NCBI RefSeq assembly: GCF_905475465.1
Contig: NC_062243.1
Location: forward strand, 826,001-890,000
Reading direction: 5' to 3'
Source of the DNA: Pieris napi
Lineage: Eukaryota > Arthropoda > Insecta > Lepidoptera > Pieridae
DNA length: 64,000 bases
In this document: positions 44,541 through 55,570 of the stretch, in pieces
Position numbering within the stretch: position 1 is the first letter of the stretch
Layout: each line of letters starts with the position of its first letter
Made by a program: the position numbers and the translations under genes
The notes under the pieces: generated by a model
What the model was told of the DNA's origin: nothing
The model's database searches: none
Seen by the model: the letters and a program-made list of their open reading frames with translations, nothing else

Positions 44541-44823
44541 AAAATAAATCAGTGGCACTACAACCTTTTTAGGTCTTGGCCTCAGATTTCTGTATCTGTT
44601 TCATGATCATTTGTCAACTAATAGGCAAGTTGGTGATTAGCCTTTTGTACCTGACACACGCCGTCGACTTTTCGTGTCTAAAGCAAGCTGGTTTCCTCTC
44701 GACGTTTTCACCGTTCGAGCCAATGTTAAATGCGCACATAGAAAGAAAGTCAATTGGTGCACAGCCGGGGATCGAACCTACGACCTCAGGGATAATAGTC
44801 GCACGGTGAAGCCACTTGGTCAA
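44541..44823 (-). mobile_element. SINE-1 copy, near full length
   Basis: 3' end aaaataaatcagtggcacta; B box region ggggatcgaacctacgacct intact; A box side gaagccacttggtc (two changes). The 77-96 codon frames over it arise from the repeat. Confidence 0.9.
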
Positions 44824-44830
44824 TTTTTTT

Positions 44831-44925
44831 TAAATAGAACAGGGAAAAAAGGGCAGGAGGCTCACCTGATCATAAGTGATAGCCGCCGCCCATGGTCACT
44901 CTCAATGCTCGCGAGTGCGTTGCCA
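44831..44925 (-). mobile_element. LINE-A 3' tail fragment
   Basis: gggcaggaggctcacctgat, cataagtgatagccgccgcc, then tcgcgagtgcgttgcc. It follows the SINE-1 head after a T-rich stretch, in the same orientation. Confidence 0.75.
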
Positions 44926-45669
44926 GAAATTTTTGTTCACCAATTTCACAATAATATTTATTAATATTATGAAATATACTATACAAAAACTCAGCCAGAA
45001 CCTATCTGGATTTAAGGATGGAAGAAACTGGTTTAGTATATCGATACTACAGTTAATACCATCCCTACACACAGCAGGAGGCTAAATTACCGCCCGCATC
45101 CGGTCATCGAACCCCGCCTACAGTCTTCCAAACGACCAATATAGCTGAGCTACGGAATACCGGAAAATTCCCACATTGCAAGGAAAAAGAGAGCTTAGAA
45201 TACTTTGGTCAATATCAAAATAGGTTTTGTTAGACGTTGATTATTTGTGAAAATTAATGCGGCATTAATTTTTCAATATATCCAGTTACTAAGGCAAATA
45301 AATTTTGTAATATAATGAAAGATTTGTGTGAAAATTTTGGCTATTCGTTATTTATAATTGCCTATATGCACGGAAGACTTTTTAGAATTACATTAAAACT
45401 ATGGTACTCGTAAATTTAACATTATTCTAAACACGTGTTTAGTTAAATGCGGGCGGATTATTTGATTGTTATCGGTGCTTTCGCCTTGAAATAGACCTAT
45501 TACTGTAGTTTAGTTTTTAATTTAGTTTTGGGAACTAAAAAAGGTAAAATGGTGAATAACATTTCTTTGCCTGACACGTCCATTTTTATTTGCATTTATT
45601 TTCAGTACATACCTTTTAAAAAGTTAGAGTCAGAATATTTTATTCGTTATTATGTAATATTAATTCTTA
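44926..45669. other. Unassigned AT-rich sequence
   Basis: Nothing recognised; 45080-45150 is slightly richer in GC. Confidence 0.5.
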
Positions 45670-45908
45670 GGGTCTGTATCACAATGTATGGATAAAGTAC
45701 CAAATAGCTATGCAACACATAAATTATGTGGAAGATAAATTGTGCTATTTGATATACATCGGACTTTTAACTTATAATGGACTTTATGTGACGGATAGCG
45801 CTATCTGATAGTCGTGAAACGCAGCAATAGTGTTTATCCTACCAATAAGTAATAAATAGCTAATTTGGAACTTATGTAGAACTTATCCGTACATTGTGAA
45901 ACAGACCC
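45670..45908. mobile_element. MITE, PIF/Harbinger-like, second family
   Basis: 239 bases; ends gggtctgtatcacaatgtat and, from the right, gggtctgtttcacaatgtac (24 of 26 overall). Flanked by TTA at 45667-45669 and 45909-45911. Subterminal ccaaatagctat on the left recurs inverted on the right as ccaaattagctat. Non-coding; ends unrelated to the 43423 MITE. Confidence 0.85.
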
Positions 45909-45911
45909 TTA

Positions 45912-46258
45912 GTATTATAAAAGTTATATGTCATGTCATATAATGTGTAGGAAGGTATTATGTCAAGCATTCTGCCGGGGGAAATCAGTGCAGTCACGCA
46001 CGAGGAATCCCTTCACCCTCGGGGTTACAATTTACTCATTCACCTATATTATGAAACAAGACATAGATAACAAAGTTCGTAGACACTTATATTCTTCCAC
46101 TAGTATTTTTAAACCAGTCAAATATGTTATAATCTAGTACGGTCTTGAAGAAATTATAATTACGTGGAATAGGACCTTGCTGACGCAGGAGGACGTTCGA
46201 ACGAAGCAATGGGTGTCTCTAGGACCGAGAGTATTTGTCGGCATAATGTAAGTTGTAA
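45912..46258. other. Unassigned sequence
   Basis: Nothing recognised; a 69-codon frame at 45928-46137 has no domain. Confidence 0.5.
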
Positions 46259-46494
46259 GGAGCAGTGTTGGCTTAGTGGCTTCAGCGTGCGACCTTCGTC
46301 TCTCAGGTCGTAGGTTCGATCCCCGGCTATGCTACAATGGACTTTTTATTTTCGCATTTAACTTTCGAAAGTTGTAGGAAAACATCGTGAGGTAACCCGC
46401 TTGCCTTATATCCAAAAAGACGACTATTAGATTCACAAATGATCACGAAACAGACACAGAAATTTGAGGCTCAGACTTTTGACGCCACTGATCA
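46259..46494 (+). mobile_element. SINE-1 copy
   Basis: A box tggcttagtggc, B box ggttcgatccc; an internal deletion removes part of the cgacggcgtgtgtcaggcac segment; 3' end tgacgccactgatcac. Confidence 0.88.
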
Positions 46495-47597
46495 CTTTGC
46501 AATATTCTAAGTAAATTTTAACGTCGCGATGTCTCTATGGTTAAAGTTGTTATATCCCAACACCCCCAGTGAGAATGAATATCTAATTAGTTTACCGGAA
46601 CACACAAGATATTCATTTTATAATACTGTAACTAGATGCGCTGTACTGTTGTGCTCTTAATAAGTCTACTTACGTAATGTGATTTGAAAATGAACCTCAC
46701 GTCATTAGAGTTCTAGAATGTTCAAAATCTAGACGTAAAATTATATTTACACAACATACAGTATTTGTCAACACAATGAGTTTTAATAAACTATATTTGT
46801 GTCGTCAATAGATTTGGTAATCGTTTGGAATCCGCCAAACGCTTAATAAATAGTCATGTTTTTAATTGTGTATTTGATAATCTTTCATTATTTTATTAAA
46901 TACATATGTGAAAAATATTTCGTTGAATAAATTTAAGCAGTTTTGATGTAGGTTTTAGGATCAATTTTTCACATAATTTTCTATTATTAACCTTTATGAA
47001 GCGACACTATCAACATCTTTATAAGTTCACAGAAGTTTTTTTCGACATTATCGTATTGGATATCCATAGTTGCCTCACTCTTTGAAATCGATTTTGGTTT
47101 AGTTTTTATAATATAAATGTTTTGTTTTTCTCTCATCTCTTCGTGTATGTTATGTTTGCCGATAACTGCTTGTCACATTAAACAATGTATTTTATTGTTC
47201 TTGTACCAATGTATCAGTGTGCAGAGCGTTACAAAGCTTTATTAAATAAATATATAAATTGGCTTAGTACTGTAAGGAAAATTTATGTATAATTTTATGA
47301 ATAAATACATAAATTTAACGTAGATTGTATTTTAGCTTATCAGCAGTTATATTTGACCATTCGATACAGTGTTGAGACATGACACGGTAGTGACCGCCGG
47401 TAGACAATGGATTGCCAATCCATTTATTATACATTCGTTTCGTCGCTTTTCACACTTCTTGTTACAAATGCGAATATTTCACAGTTGATAGTACTACTAT
47501 TGCGAATAACTAAAACTTTGTACTGTAAACGCGGTGAGCGTGAGCACGATACCGACGTTATAACGTACGTGTGCAGGAACGAAAAACAGAGTGTTCG
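46495..47597. other. Unassigned AT-rich sequence
   Basis: Nothing recognised. Confidence 0.5.
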
Positions 47598-47620
47598 TTA
47601 TTTTAAAGGCCGGCAACGCT
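47598..47620 (+). mobile_element. LINE-A scrap
   Basis: Only ttttaaaggccggcaacg survives, the most conserved point of the family tail. Weak on length alone. Confidence 0.35.
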
Positions 47621-48480
47621 ACTAAATGGGTGTAACGCTACTAAAAGTTATAATTATTGACACGTCGAAGTTTTACGATATGTATAAAGTAATTTTTCAA
47701 TTAATAAGCATCTATGGAAAAAATACTCATTGGCAACAAATTATTTATAAAATAATTATAATTAAACTTGATAAAATATTAATTTAGAACTATTGCAAAA
47801 GATACCTTAAAGTTTCACACGAAAAAAAGCAATTTTTTTTAGAAATTGACTTTGACTACTAAGGCACTAGCTTGTTTGAGAACGTCATCATGACGGTTAT
47901 ACGACACCTAAACGTTAATTCTCACGCTAGCCCCACATTCGTACTAGTATATAAATACAATCTGCTCCAGTCACGCGGCGCGTGTTTGCTTTCAGGCTAC
48001 GGATTAGGGCAATTCGTGCCTTGAATAATATAGTCGATAGGTTTACGATCGAGTTGTTGCTGGCTCATTTATCTGTCTACAATATTCGTTTCCTCTATAT
48101 AAGCTTCACCACAAGCTTAAAAAAGTATTAAAACTATATATGTCTGCTTCATATAATTTGTAACATAGAGGAGATTTTTGAGTTTGAATTGAATGTTTTA
48201 TGATTTAAATTTCGAATTTCTGCCAAAGATAAGAATAAGGCATAGACGCTAAAATCTTTTTTTAATGATACCTTTTAAAAGATACAATATTATATTCTTT
48301 GGTACGGGGCTGGTCTGTTAAGTAGAGATTTGGCGTTCTTATACTTGATATTTCTCTATTACAAATTTATAACTTTTATCTGTATTTTTCTTCAGCTTCA
48401 TTACATAAATAATAATACTAATAAAATATCTAAAATATTAGGTCTTATTCTCGTGATGTTATATATTCTCATCCGTTTGC
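47621..48480. other. Unassigned sequence
   Basis: Nothing recognised; a GC-richer patch follows a TATA-like tatataaata at about 47948. Confidence 0.45.
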
Positions 48481-48715
48481 CAAGTGGCAAAATCCTCCCG
48501 CACTCTTCTCCATTCACTTTCATTGCACACGCCGCCATAAATTTCCCATCATTTCTTTGAATATATAGTCCTCCTGTATGTGCTCGTACTTACCGTAACA
48601 TAATTCTGTCAGATTACATGACCAGTTCTCCTTACTACCTCATAACTTGCCAAGTCAACTTCCATTTCAGCTTATTCTTGGTTCCAATGTGGTATATATC
48701 TCCATATACTCTTGC
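48480..48715 (-). pseudogene. Possible LINE C-terminal remnant
   Basis: On the minus strand LKWKLTWQVMR-like then SCNLTELCYGKYEH resembles the K.KW..H..R block of LINE ORF ends with many changes. Uncertain. Confidence 0.3.
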
Positions 48716-49029
48716 TTACCTAGTAAATCTACATAAATACTCAAATTAAAACGTCTAGCAAATCGATATATAGCTCGATAGACAAGCTGCAATTACTTTT
48801 CTGACGTGTGATGATGTAAACAACTCAATGGTGCAATCGAATGAATTCGATAAATATTCGATATTTATTTGATTGCGTTCACTCCGTTCACTGCGGTATA
48901 AGATTACATATAGTTATAGATAGGCCTAACTTAAATAATATACAGAATACAAATAGATAGGACAAGGGTAAACTATTTAATCTTAACTTCCAAAAGAAAT
49001 GCGGAAACCATTTATGGGGACCAGCTTAG
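48716..49029. other. Unassigned AT-rich sequence
   Basis: Nothing recognised. Confidence 0.5.
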
Positions 49030-49160
49030 GGGTAAAGAAAAGAGCTTACCAATTCTTAAAAGGCCGGCAACACTTTCACCCTCTGGAAATGTAATGGGCG
49101 GCGGTATCATTTAGCATCAGATGTGCCTCCTGCCCGTTTGCACCCTGTAACGTAAAAAAA
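49030..49160 (+). mobile_element. LINE-A 3' end
   Basis: ggtaaagaaaagagcttacc, aattcttaaaaggccggcaa, tcatttagcatcagatgtgc, cctgcccgtttgcaccctgt and an A run. Confidence 0.8.
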
Positions 49161-49902
49161 AATTACAAACACTGAATTGATTTAAATGAAATTTGACTTG
49201 TGTGTGGAAATGAATCACCAATATCGTCGAGAAAGTTATTGTTAATCATACGTCAGCCCTGAAGAATAAAAATCTGCTGTATTTCTTTAATCAAATCACT
49301 AGCTTGCGACATTAGGAAATTAATAACAATCATGTCCATTATGTTTATGTATGAAGAAAATTTTCAAAATTCTTGTATATTCTTGTAAATAATTCAGCAC
49401 CTCGGTTCTTCTAAGTATCGAAAATCACTTAAACACTGGAAAAATATCGAAGAGGAAAATATTTTTATTATTGAGCATGTGAGTGGTGTGGTTGTGGTTA
49501 TCAAATCATTATGATTACGTAAGTCAAGGTAAAAATTCAACGAACTTGACGTCAATAGTTCTAAGTACATATTTTCCAATTTATTATTTTTTACATTTTC
49601 TTGGCTACAAAAACGAAATCAGACTTACCGCGCAAAACTAATTTAATAGAAAATATACATCCTTCCTTACAACAATGTGATTAGATTTATTTTCTATGAA
49701 ATCTAATAAGCCTAAAACTCTACTCTAAATATTTTTTATGTACAGATCACGCGGTTTTGTTTTACCTCGCGTAGTCGCCTCATTGTTTTACCGCCTGATG
49801 TCTTCCCTAACTCCATCCAAACTTACCTTGCCTTACTTTACACTTTATCTCCCTCAGGACTTTTCTTCTTCCTGGATCTCGTCATATCACTGATAAAGAA
49901 AA
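49161..49902. other. Unassigned AT-rich sequence
   Basis: Nothing recognised. Confidence 0.5.
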
Positions 49903-49966
49903 AGACTTGGCCACTAAAATAGTGGCAGAGACTTTCTTGTCGGTTCTCGTCCGTTCTACGTTCTTC
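49903..49966 (+). mobile_element. Decayed LINE-B fragment
   Basis: actaaaatagtggcagagac, tttcttgtcggttctcgtcc and gttctacgttctt follow the order of the LINE-B stem region with many changes. Confidence 0.45.
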
Positions 49967-49979
49967 TTATTTCTTATAT

Positions 49980-50255
49980 AACAGGGGGCAAACGGGCGGG
50001 AGGCTCACCAGATGCTAAGTGATACCGCCGCCCAAAGATGGATTTAACCAGAGGGTTCGCAAGTGCGTTTCCGGCCTTTTAGGAATGGGTGCGCAAAAAC
50101 TGCCTTAAAAACGCCCAGTTGTGGAACGACGGACGTCGTGGTGATACGGTTGGAATTTTGTATCCGAACAACTGCTCTGCACACTCTCCATGGTAAATGC
50201 GGTAGAAGAAGCAGAGAGACCCCAGATCTCTACACAACGCCAAGGGATCAATCTT
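49980..50255 (-). mobile_element. LINE-A 3' end, internal deletion
   Basis: Plus reading: acagggggcaaacgggcggg tail, ttaggaatgggtgcgc, then directly aaaaactgccttaaaaacgc, the gtggaacgacggacgtcgtg block and ctccatggtaaatgcggtag. The segment coding VFPNQFDLGSF is deleted between them. Confidence 0.8.
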
Positions 50256-51734
50256 TATAAGTAAGTCTTCAAAACTGGACGAGAAGAGAGTTTAGAAAAA
50301 AAAAGCGTTATCATTAAAAACTGAATGATTAAGTAATTAAAAATAATATGACGTATAGCCTTCGATATCTCCCTCCTGTCGATGGAATGTACAATTAGGG
50401 TTTTGTAATTGGTTCATTATCTCGTCAACGCCGCTTCAATATTACAAAATTTAATTACTAGGGCTGTCGAAAGAGTTTTGTCATTAAAATTTCGTCTCTT
50501 CTATAGAAAAAGAATAACTTTATCTGAATGCGCAACCCTCTTAGACCGGCACGGCTACCAACCGGCTTCCCTCATAAAGAAAGTCGGATCTTGTATATTT
50601 TTAGATTATGTTCAGTGTACGAGCCTGGACTGTACATTGCATACTCAGGTTTTCTTAAATTTATAAGCGTGGCGATTACCTAAATCGTCGCAGTTACGCC
50701 CCGAGAGTGTTGCCAGACGCAGGCACTCTTCAACATTTACATTAATTAAGCATTCGTTTCATAGCAATTACCATTTCATTATTTCGCATATATTCTATTG
50801 TTGTACTCGAGTATTAATTTATTAATTTATAGTAAAAATAATATGCTCTATTATATTTTAAAGCACGCCTATTACCCGATGATGATGATTAAGTGCTTCT
50901 TTTATTTTGGTCCTTCGAGCCGGATTTAAACGAGTGAGCTACTAATTCAAAACAGAAAAGTGATTGCCATTCTTAATCACAAATTGACGTCGTTATATTA
51001 AGTAAATAAAACAAAATTCAGATAAAGGTAGTAATAGCAGGTGATTTCGTTAGAAACAAATTAAATTATTAAGGAAAAACAAATAATTATTATCATAAAT
51101 AGTAATAAACATATATATTCGCCAATTATTTTCTTTGGTACACACCTAGGCCTAGTAACAGTATTTTGCATACTTTGTTAAATATTCAATTTCGAATAAT
51201 TAGTCAAGGTGCAAGCTCCTTTAATATTCATGATTTTTATTCATTACCTTTTTTTTGCTAGAATACCTAATTTTTAACAGCTTGTGTTATGCTAAATTAT
51301 TTAGTAATTGAGCAAAATGTTGCACCTAATAAATCATGAATATTTTTAGTATTCAGTCGTATATTATATGCTCCTTGTATTCAATAAAAATATTAATGCT
51401 TTGAAACTAAAGATAAACTGTAAAAAAAGACAATTGTATATACTATGTATATAACCACACGGACAAGCCACTGTCGACTTGGAGGGGCACAGGTTACAGA
51501 TGCTGCCTCATTTGAATGGGACTTCATACAAAATATATATTATTGTTTGTAGTCAAACAGAATATAAATCGCGTCACGACACCTAAAACGCATTCTTTCA
51601 TTTTTCTTTATACATTTTAACCCAACCTTGATATTGAAACTCAATGGGTTAATTTCATTTAAATGTATAAATTATTAACTATCAATGTTAGCTCTACAAG
51701 ATCAACGAGAGACTAGACCAGTAAATATAAATTT
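50256..51734. other. Unassigned sequence with an 85-codon frame
   Basis: A plus-strand frame at 50409-50666 (MVHYLVNAASIL..., ending QVFLNL) lies in a moderately GC-richer patch and has no match I recognise. The rest is AT-rich and featureless. Confidence 0.4.
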
Positions 51735-52347
51735 ACCAGCTGCCCCCGCGAACTTCGTTTCTCCTTAATGTGATTATACTTAGCCTACCTTTTTACTTAG
51801 TTTGCTATGCCATCCTAGAGACTGTTCGGTTTACCGGAATGAAAACTTTTTAGCTTGTTCTGTGAATTGTTCTCTATATAAACCAAATAATAAATAGGGT
51901 CTGATCTTAGAGGGTAGATGAAAATTAAGGGTTGTATTTATTACACGCTTTATATTAGCTTCACCTGTATATGTATGTATCTAACCGACTCCTTCGGACT
52001 CGATTTTGACCCACTTTTAACGGACAGATTTAATTCAAACTTTGCGCACCTGTCAAAGATCGATGACAATGCAATAATCCGAAAAAAAAATAAAAAAAAT
52101 AAAAAAAAATTAACTACAAAATAAAAAATATTTTTTAAACTATTATTTATTTTGTATACTGTATCATAAGAAAATAAATTTGAGCTGGACACCCCTTATC
52201 ACTTGGGGTTTGAAAGATTTATAGTAGCCGATTCTCACACTTACTATGCACACAAAATTTCATGAGAATCGGGAAAGTCGTTTCGGAGGAGTTTAACCAC
52301 AAACACCGCGACATGAGAATTTTATATATTTATATATTAGATAGAGA
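51735..52347 (-). mobile_element. Repeat C copy, alternative-end subtype, interrupted
   Basis: cagctgcccccgcgaacttc end, gactgttcggtttaccggaa module, ctgatcttagagggtagatg, then unrelated sequence (about 51945-52130), then gctggacaccccttatcact and gtcgtttcggaggagtttaa, and start acatgagaattttatatatt. Confidence 0.8.
51945..52130. mobile_element. Insertion nested in repeat C
   Basis: Begins acgctttatattagcttcac, includes accgactccttcggactcga and ttttgacccacttttaacgg, and ends in an A-rich run (aaaaaaaataaaaaaaataa). The A-rich end suggests a retroposed sequence read left to right. The overlapping frames on both strands are incidental. Confidence 0.55.
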
Positions 52348-52877
52348 TTACCTGTGAAATGCTTACGTAAACCAAAGACAGTGGTAACTTGTATTAGCTT
52401 TTAATATTTATTTAATTAGATTCTAAACATTTTTATGAAACATATGAATCTTGCTAAAAGTGCGCATGCGCTTTAATTATTTTTTTTAATTATCACAATA
52501 CATTAAATTTTTCGAAACAAACTTTGTATAATTTCGTGTTAGGTTTATTGGAATCGTAGCTATGTAAACAAACCACATAACGTGAGCAGTCGTTTAATTG
52601 TCCCCACTAAATAGATTTTGATTATTCTATTTGTGCATGAATTATTCAGACCTGTGGCCGATTTAATCGCGGTACAAAATCACGTATCACGGATAATTCA
52701 GTTTGTATAGAGCCTACATGCACTGACCTATTCCGTATGATAAGGTTAATTTGCACGTGTAAGTTACATACAAGTGAGTCACGTGGGCAATGATAAATTT
52801 ATAAATTGGTGAACATAAATTTATAAATTAAAAAAAAACACATACATGACTGAAAGAACAGATAGTAAACATGTAAT
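52348..52877. other. Unassigned AT-rich sequence
   Basis: Nothing recognised. Confidence 0.5.
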
Positions 52878-53213
52878 TCAAGTCAAGTCAAAAATCATTT
52901 ATTCATGTAGGTAACACAATGTACACTTAAAAACGTCAAAAAAGAAAATTTATTAAATGCTTCTAATTTTACATTTACTGCCTGTTCTCAAATCAAGGGA
53001 GTAGAACGGAAGATAAGAACTGGCACTAAACTTTCCGCCACAGTTTTTAATCGCCAAGTTTTTTGTTTTACACAACGTTGAGCTGCAACCATTACACCAT
53101 GTTCCACATGACATCCTTAGTAATAAATAAAATAAAATAAATTAAAAACAAAGATTTGTCCTCTATCAGCAGGAGGCATGGTGAAATAGGAGCACGCACT
53201 TACATTCTCACAA
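52878..53213 (-). mobile_element. LINE-B 3' end
   Basis: caagtcaagtcaaaaatcat tail (plus reading), ggtaacacaatgtacactta, stem segment with one mismatch (cctgttct / agaactggc), and aggaggcatggtgaaatagg. 5'-truncated near 53213. Confidence 0.82.
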
Positions 53214-53296
53214 CACCAGTCCATTTGTCTATGTGGGCTGTTAATACTTGGTACTACGCAAAAGGAAGCGTATAGTATAAATAACAATATTTTAGG

Positions 53297-53527
53297 GATC
53301 AGTTTTGGCTTCAGCGTGCGACTCTCGTCCCTGAGGTCGTAGGTTCGATCCCTGGCTGTGGACAAATGAACTTTCTTTTTATGTGCGCATTTAACATTCA
53401 CTCGAACAGTGATGGAAAACATCGTTAGCTTGCTTTAGACCCAAAAAGTCGACAGCCTGTGTCAATCAGGAGGCTATTAGATTGGCAAATAATTATGAAA
53501 CAGATACAGAAATTTGAGGCCCACATG
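53297..53527 (+). mobile_element. SINE-1 copy lacking the A box
   Basis: Head reads gatcagttttggcttcagcg, missing the gttggcctag segment; B box ggttcgatccc intact; body truncated at gcccacatg, without the gcgccactgattt end. Confidence 0.85.
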
Positions 53528-54044
53528 TAAACAAATTTGAACAACTTTATATTTGACATGTATATTTGTAATGAAATATGTATTTTTTTATATTATATTG
53601 TGTGTTATGTGATCAAATTAACAGCAAACGCAACCATCATAGTAACAACCGATTTTTGACGCTTCAAAACTCAATTAACAGGCCTATTTTGTCGGTGATT
53701 AGTACAGAATTGCAAATATTGCAACTAGTGCGTAAACTTCAATTTCTAACTCCGGTGTATTATGCAGATTTCGGCTTAACAACTATGTTTAATTTTGAAA
53801 CAGCTAAACCAAAAATTCATTCATAACAATAGTGTATCGGGAGTGTTTGCTGAAGTGCGAACTGATCTAGGCGACCAGATGGAAAATTGCTTCGTTTTTA
53901 CTGCAATAGCAGCATTGTAAACGGAAATGTTAACTTCTGACAGTAATGGATTAGTTCAAAGGCTTAAAAAATATCTAATATAACATTGTTCTATGTAACA
54001 TTTTTTTGTCCGAAAGAAATGTTTCGTTATTACTTACAACTTGC
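53528..54044. other. Unassigned AT-rich sequence
   Basis: An 82-codon frame at 53578-53826 is unrecognised. Nothing else seen. Confidence 0.45.
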
Positions 54045-54372
54045 CAGAGGGCCAGAGGGCTTGCGAGTGCGTTGACGGCCTTTCAAGAATTGGTAAGCTC
54101 TTTTCTTGAAGGACCCTAAGTCAAATTGGTTTGGAAATACTTTAGTGAGCAGCTGGTTCCACATAATGGTGGTGCGCGGCTGAAACTGCCTTAAAACGCA
54201 CAATTGTGGAACGACGGACGTCGAGGTGATTCGGGTGGAATTTCGCATTCTGCCACGACGATGATGATGAAACTCAGCTGCAGGTATCCGAACAACTCCT
54301 GTGAACACTCTCCATGGTAAATGCGGTAGAAGATGCAGAGTGACCATGCACAACTCTACGCCAAGGGATCGA
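54045..54372 (-). pseudogene. LINE-A ORF end, longest open copy
   Basis: Open for 107 codons on the minus strand (54353-54030). The conserved part reads RTTIMWNQLLTKVFPNQFDL then GSFKKRAYQFLKGRQRTRKP. This is the C-terminal end of a Jockey-superfamily (CR1/L2-like) ORF2: RT.MWN.LP..VFP..YDL..FK..... The upstream RT is absent. The 3' tail (catgggcggcgg...) is also absent: the sequence stops at ctctgg and duplicates gccagagg. Confidence 0.75.
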
Positions 54373-54885
54373 GCAGCTATTAACTGTTGTCCATGCTGAA
54401 CTAAGTTTTGCTGCTACACAGATCTTGTACTCATGATTTTAGTCTGAGCCCTACCCACTTATGACCACAAAATACAAAAGAGAATGTAAAACGCTTTAAG
54501 ACATTTAAATCGGTCATATTATACGTACTAAATACATAGCAAAATTTGTGTTGCAGTGATTCGATTAACATTTCGTGACGTCATCGTAAACTGCGCACGA
54601 GTGTGTTATTATCTTAGATCGTTTAGTTACCAGCAACGCCCGTTATGTGCCTAAATTACTGGCCGTGTGATGTAGGTCCTTTATAGGGTTGCCACATGCG
54701 TTAATGGCAGGAAAATGAGATCTCTGGCATTGAGATACACTATTCTAAGATTCTGATATTAAGGGGATAATCAGGATTTTATTCATCTTTAGCCATATAT
54801 TTTTTTATTTAGACCAATGTGTTAAATCACTGTTAAATTAAATACATAATATTCGGACTCATATTATTTTAAAATTAATGTAAGT
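54373..54885. other. Unassigned sequence
   Basis: Nothing recognised. Confidence 0.5.
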
Positions 54886-55135
54886 TTCATCATCGGACGT
54901 CAAGGCAGAATACAAAATACCATCCGTATCACCTTGACGGCCGTCGTTCCACAACTAAGCGTTTCTTCAGTATTTCCGAACCAATTACGACTTAGGGTTA
55001 AAGAAAAGAGCGTACCAATTCTTAAAAGGCCGGCAACGCACTTGCGAGCCTTCTGGCAATGTGAGTACTGAGTGTCCATGGGCGGCGGTAACTTTTAAAT
55101 CAGGTGAGCCTCCTGTCCGTTAGCCTCATGTAGAT
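54886..55135 (+). mobile_element. LINE-A 3' end
   Basis: caaaataccatccgtatcac, ggccgtcgttccacaactaa, then directly cagtatttccgaaccaatta, aattcttaaaaggccggcaa and gtccatgggcggcggtaact. The block encoding RTTIMWNQLP is deleted. Confidence 0.82.
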
Positions 55136-55342
55136 TTCGTTTTCTGTTAAAATTTTCGCCTACCAACCCTAATGCTATAATTTTTGATTGTGTAATACAA
55201 TCTTGTTTTCAATCGATTTTACGTTTCAAACTTCAATTTACTTAATTCATTTCCTAGCTTTTAACTTGTATTGAATCGCCATGCTCGTTACTAAACAAAA
55301 TATTCCTCTTAAATCTTTCGGTCCAGTTCTCTCTTTAATCGG

Positions 55343-55570
55343 CTATCTATCTATTTCCACCGGTTCCTGTACAGCGCGTCTCTTATGACAGTGTACAGGT
55401 TTGAGGACGTCTTTCACTTGAACGGTCCATCTGGTTTGTGAACGGCCACGTGATCCTTCTGTCTTACCAACCACGATCAGTTTCTCCAAGTTCTCATCGC
55501 CTCTGCGCATTGTATGGCTAAAATAAGATACAATTCGCTGCAGGAATTTGCCCAGTTCAGTGGAAAATAA
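55343..55570 (-). pseudogene. LINE reverse-transcriptase C-terminal remnant, open frame
   Basis: Minus-strand frame: FLQRIVSYFSHTMRRGDENL, then EKLIVVGKTEGSRGRSQTRW, TVQVKDVLK, ending at the stop 55343-55345. The Y.GH..RR.....E.LI..G...G.RGR...RW.D pattern is the conserved end of RTE-type and related LINE ORFs. No internal stop in about 75 codons, but no RT upstream. Confidence 0.78.

Noticed and set aside
44576..45085. Several overlapping frames of 69-96 codons
   Set aside because: They are translations of a SINE-1 copy and the adjoining LINE-A tail.
47940..47990. TATA box promoter (tatataaata) with a downstream GC-richer patch
   Set aside because: TATA-like strings are frequent here and no start codon, exon or initiator context supports it.
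53117..53422. 101-codon minus-strand frame
   Set aside because: Spans the junction of a LINE-B end and a SINE-1 copy, so it is an artefact of two repeats.
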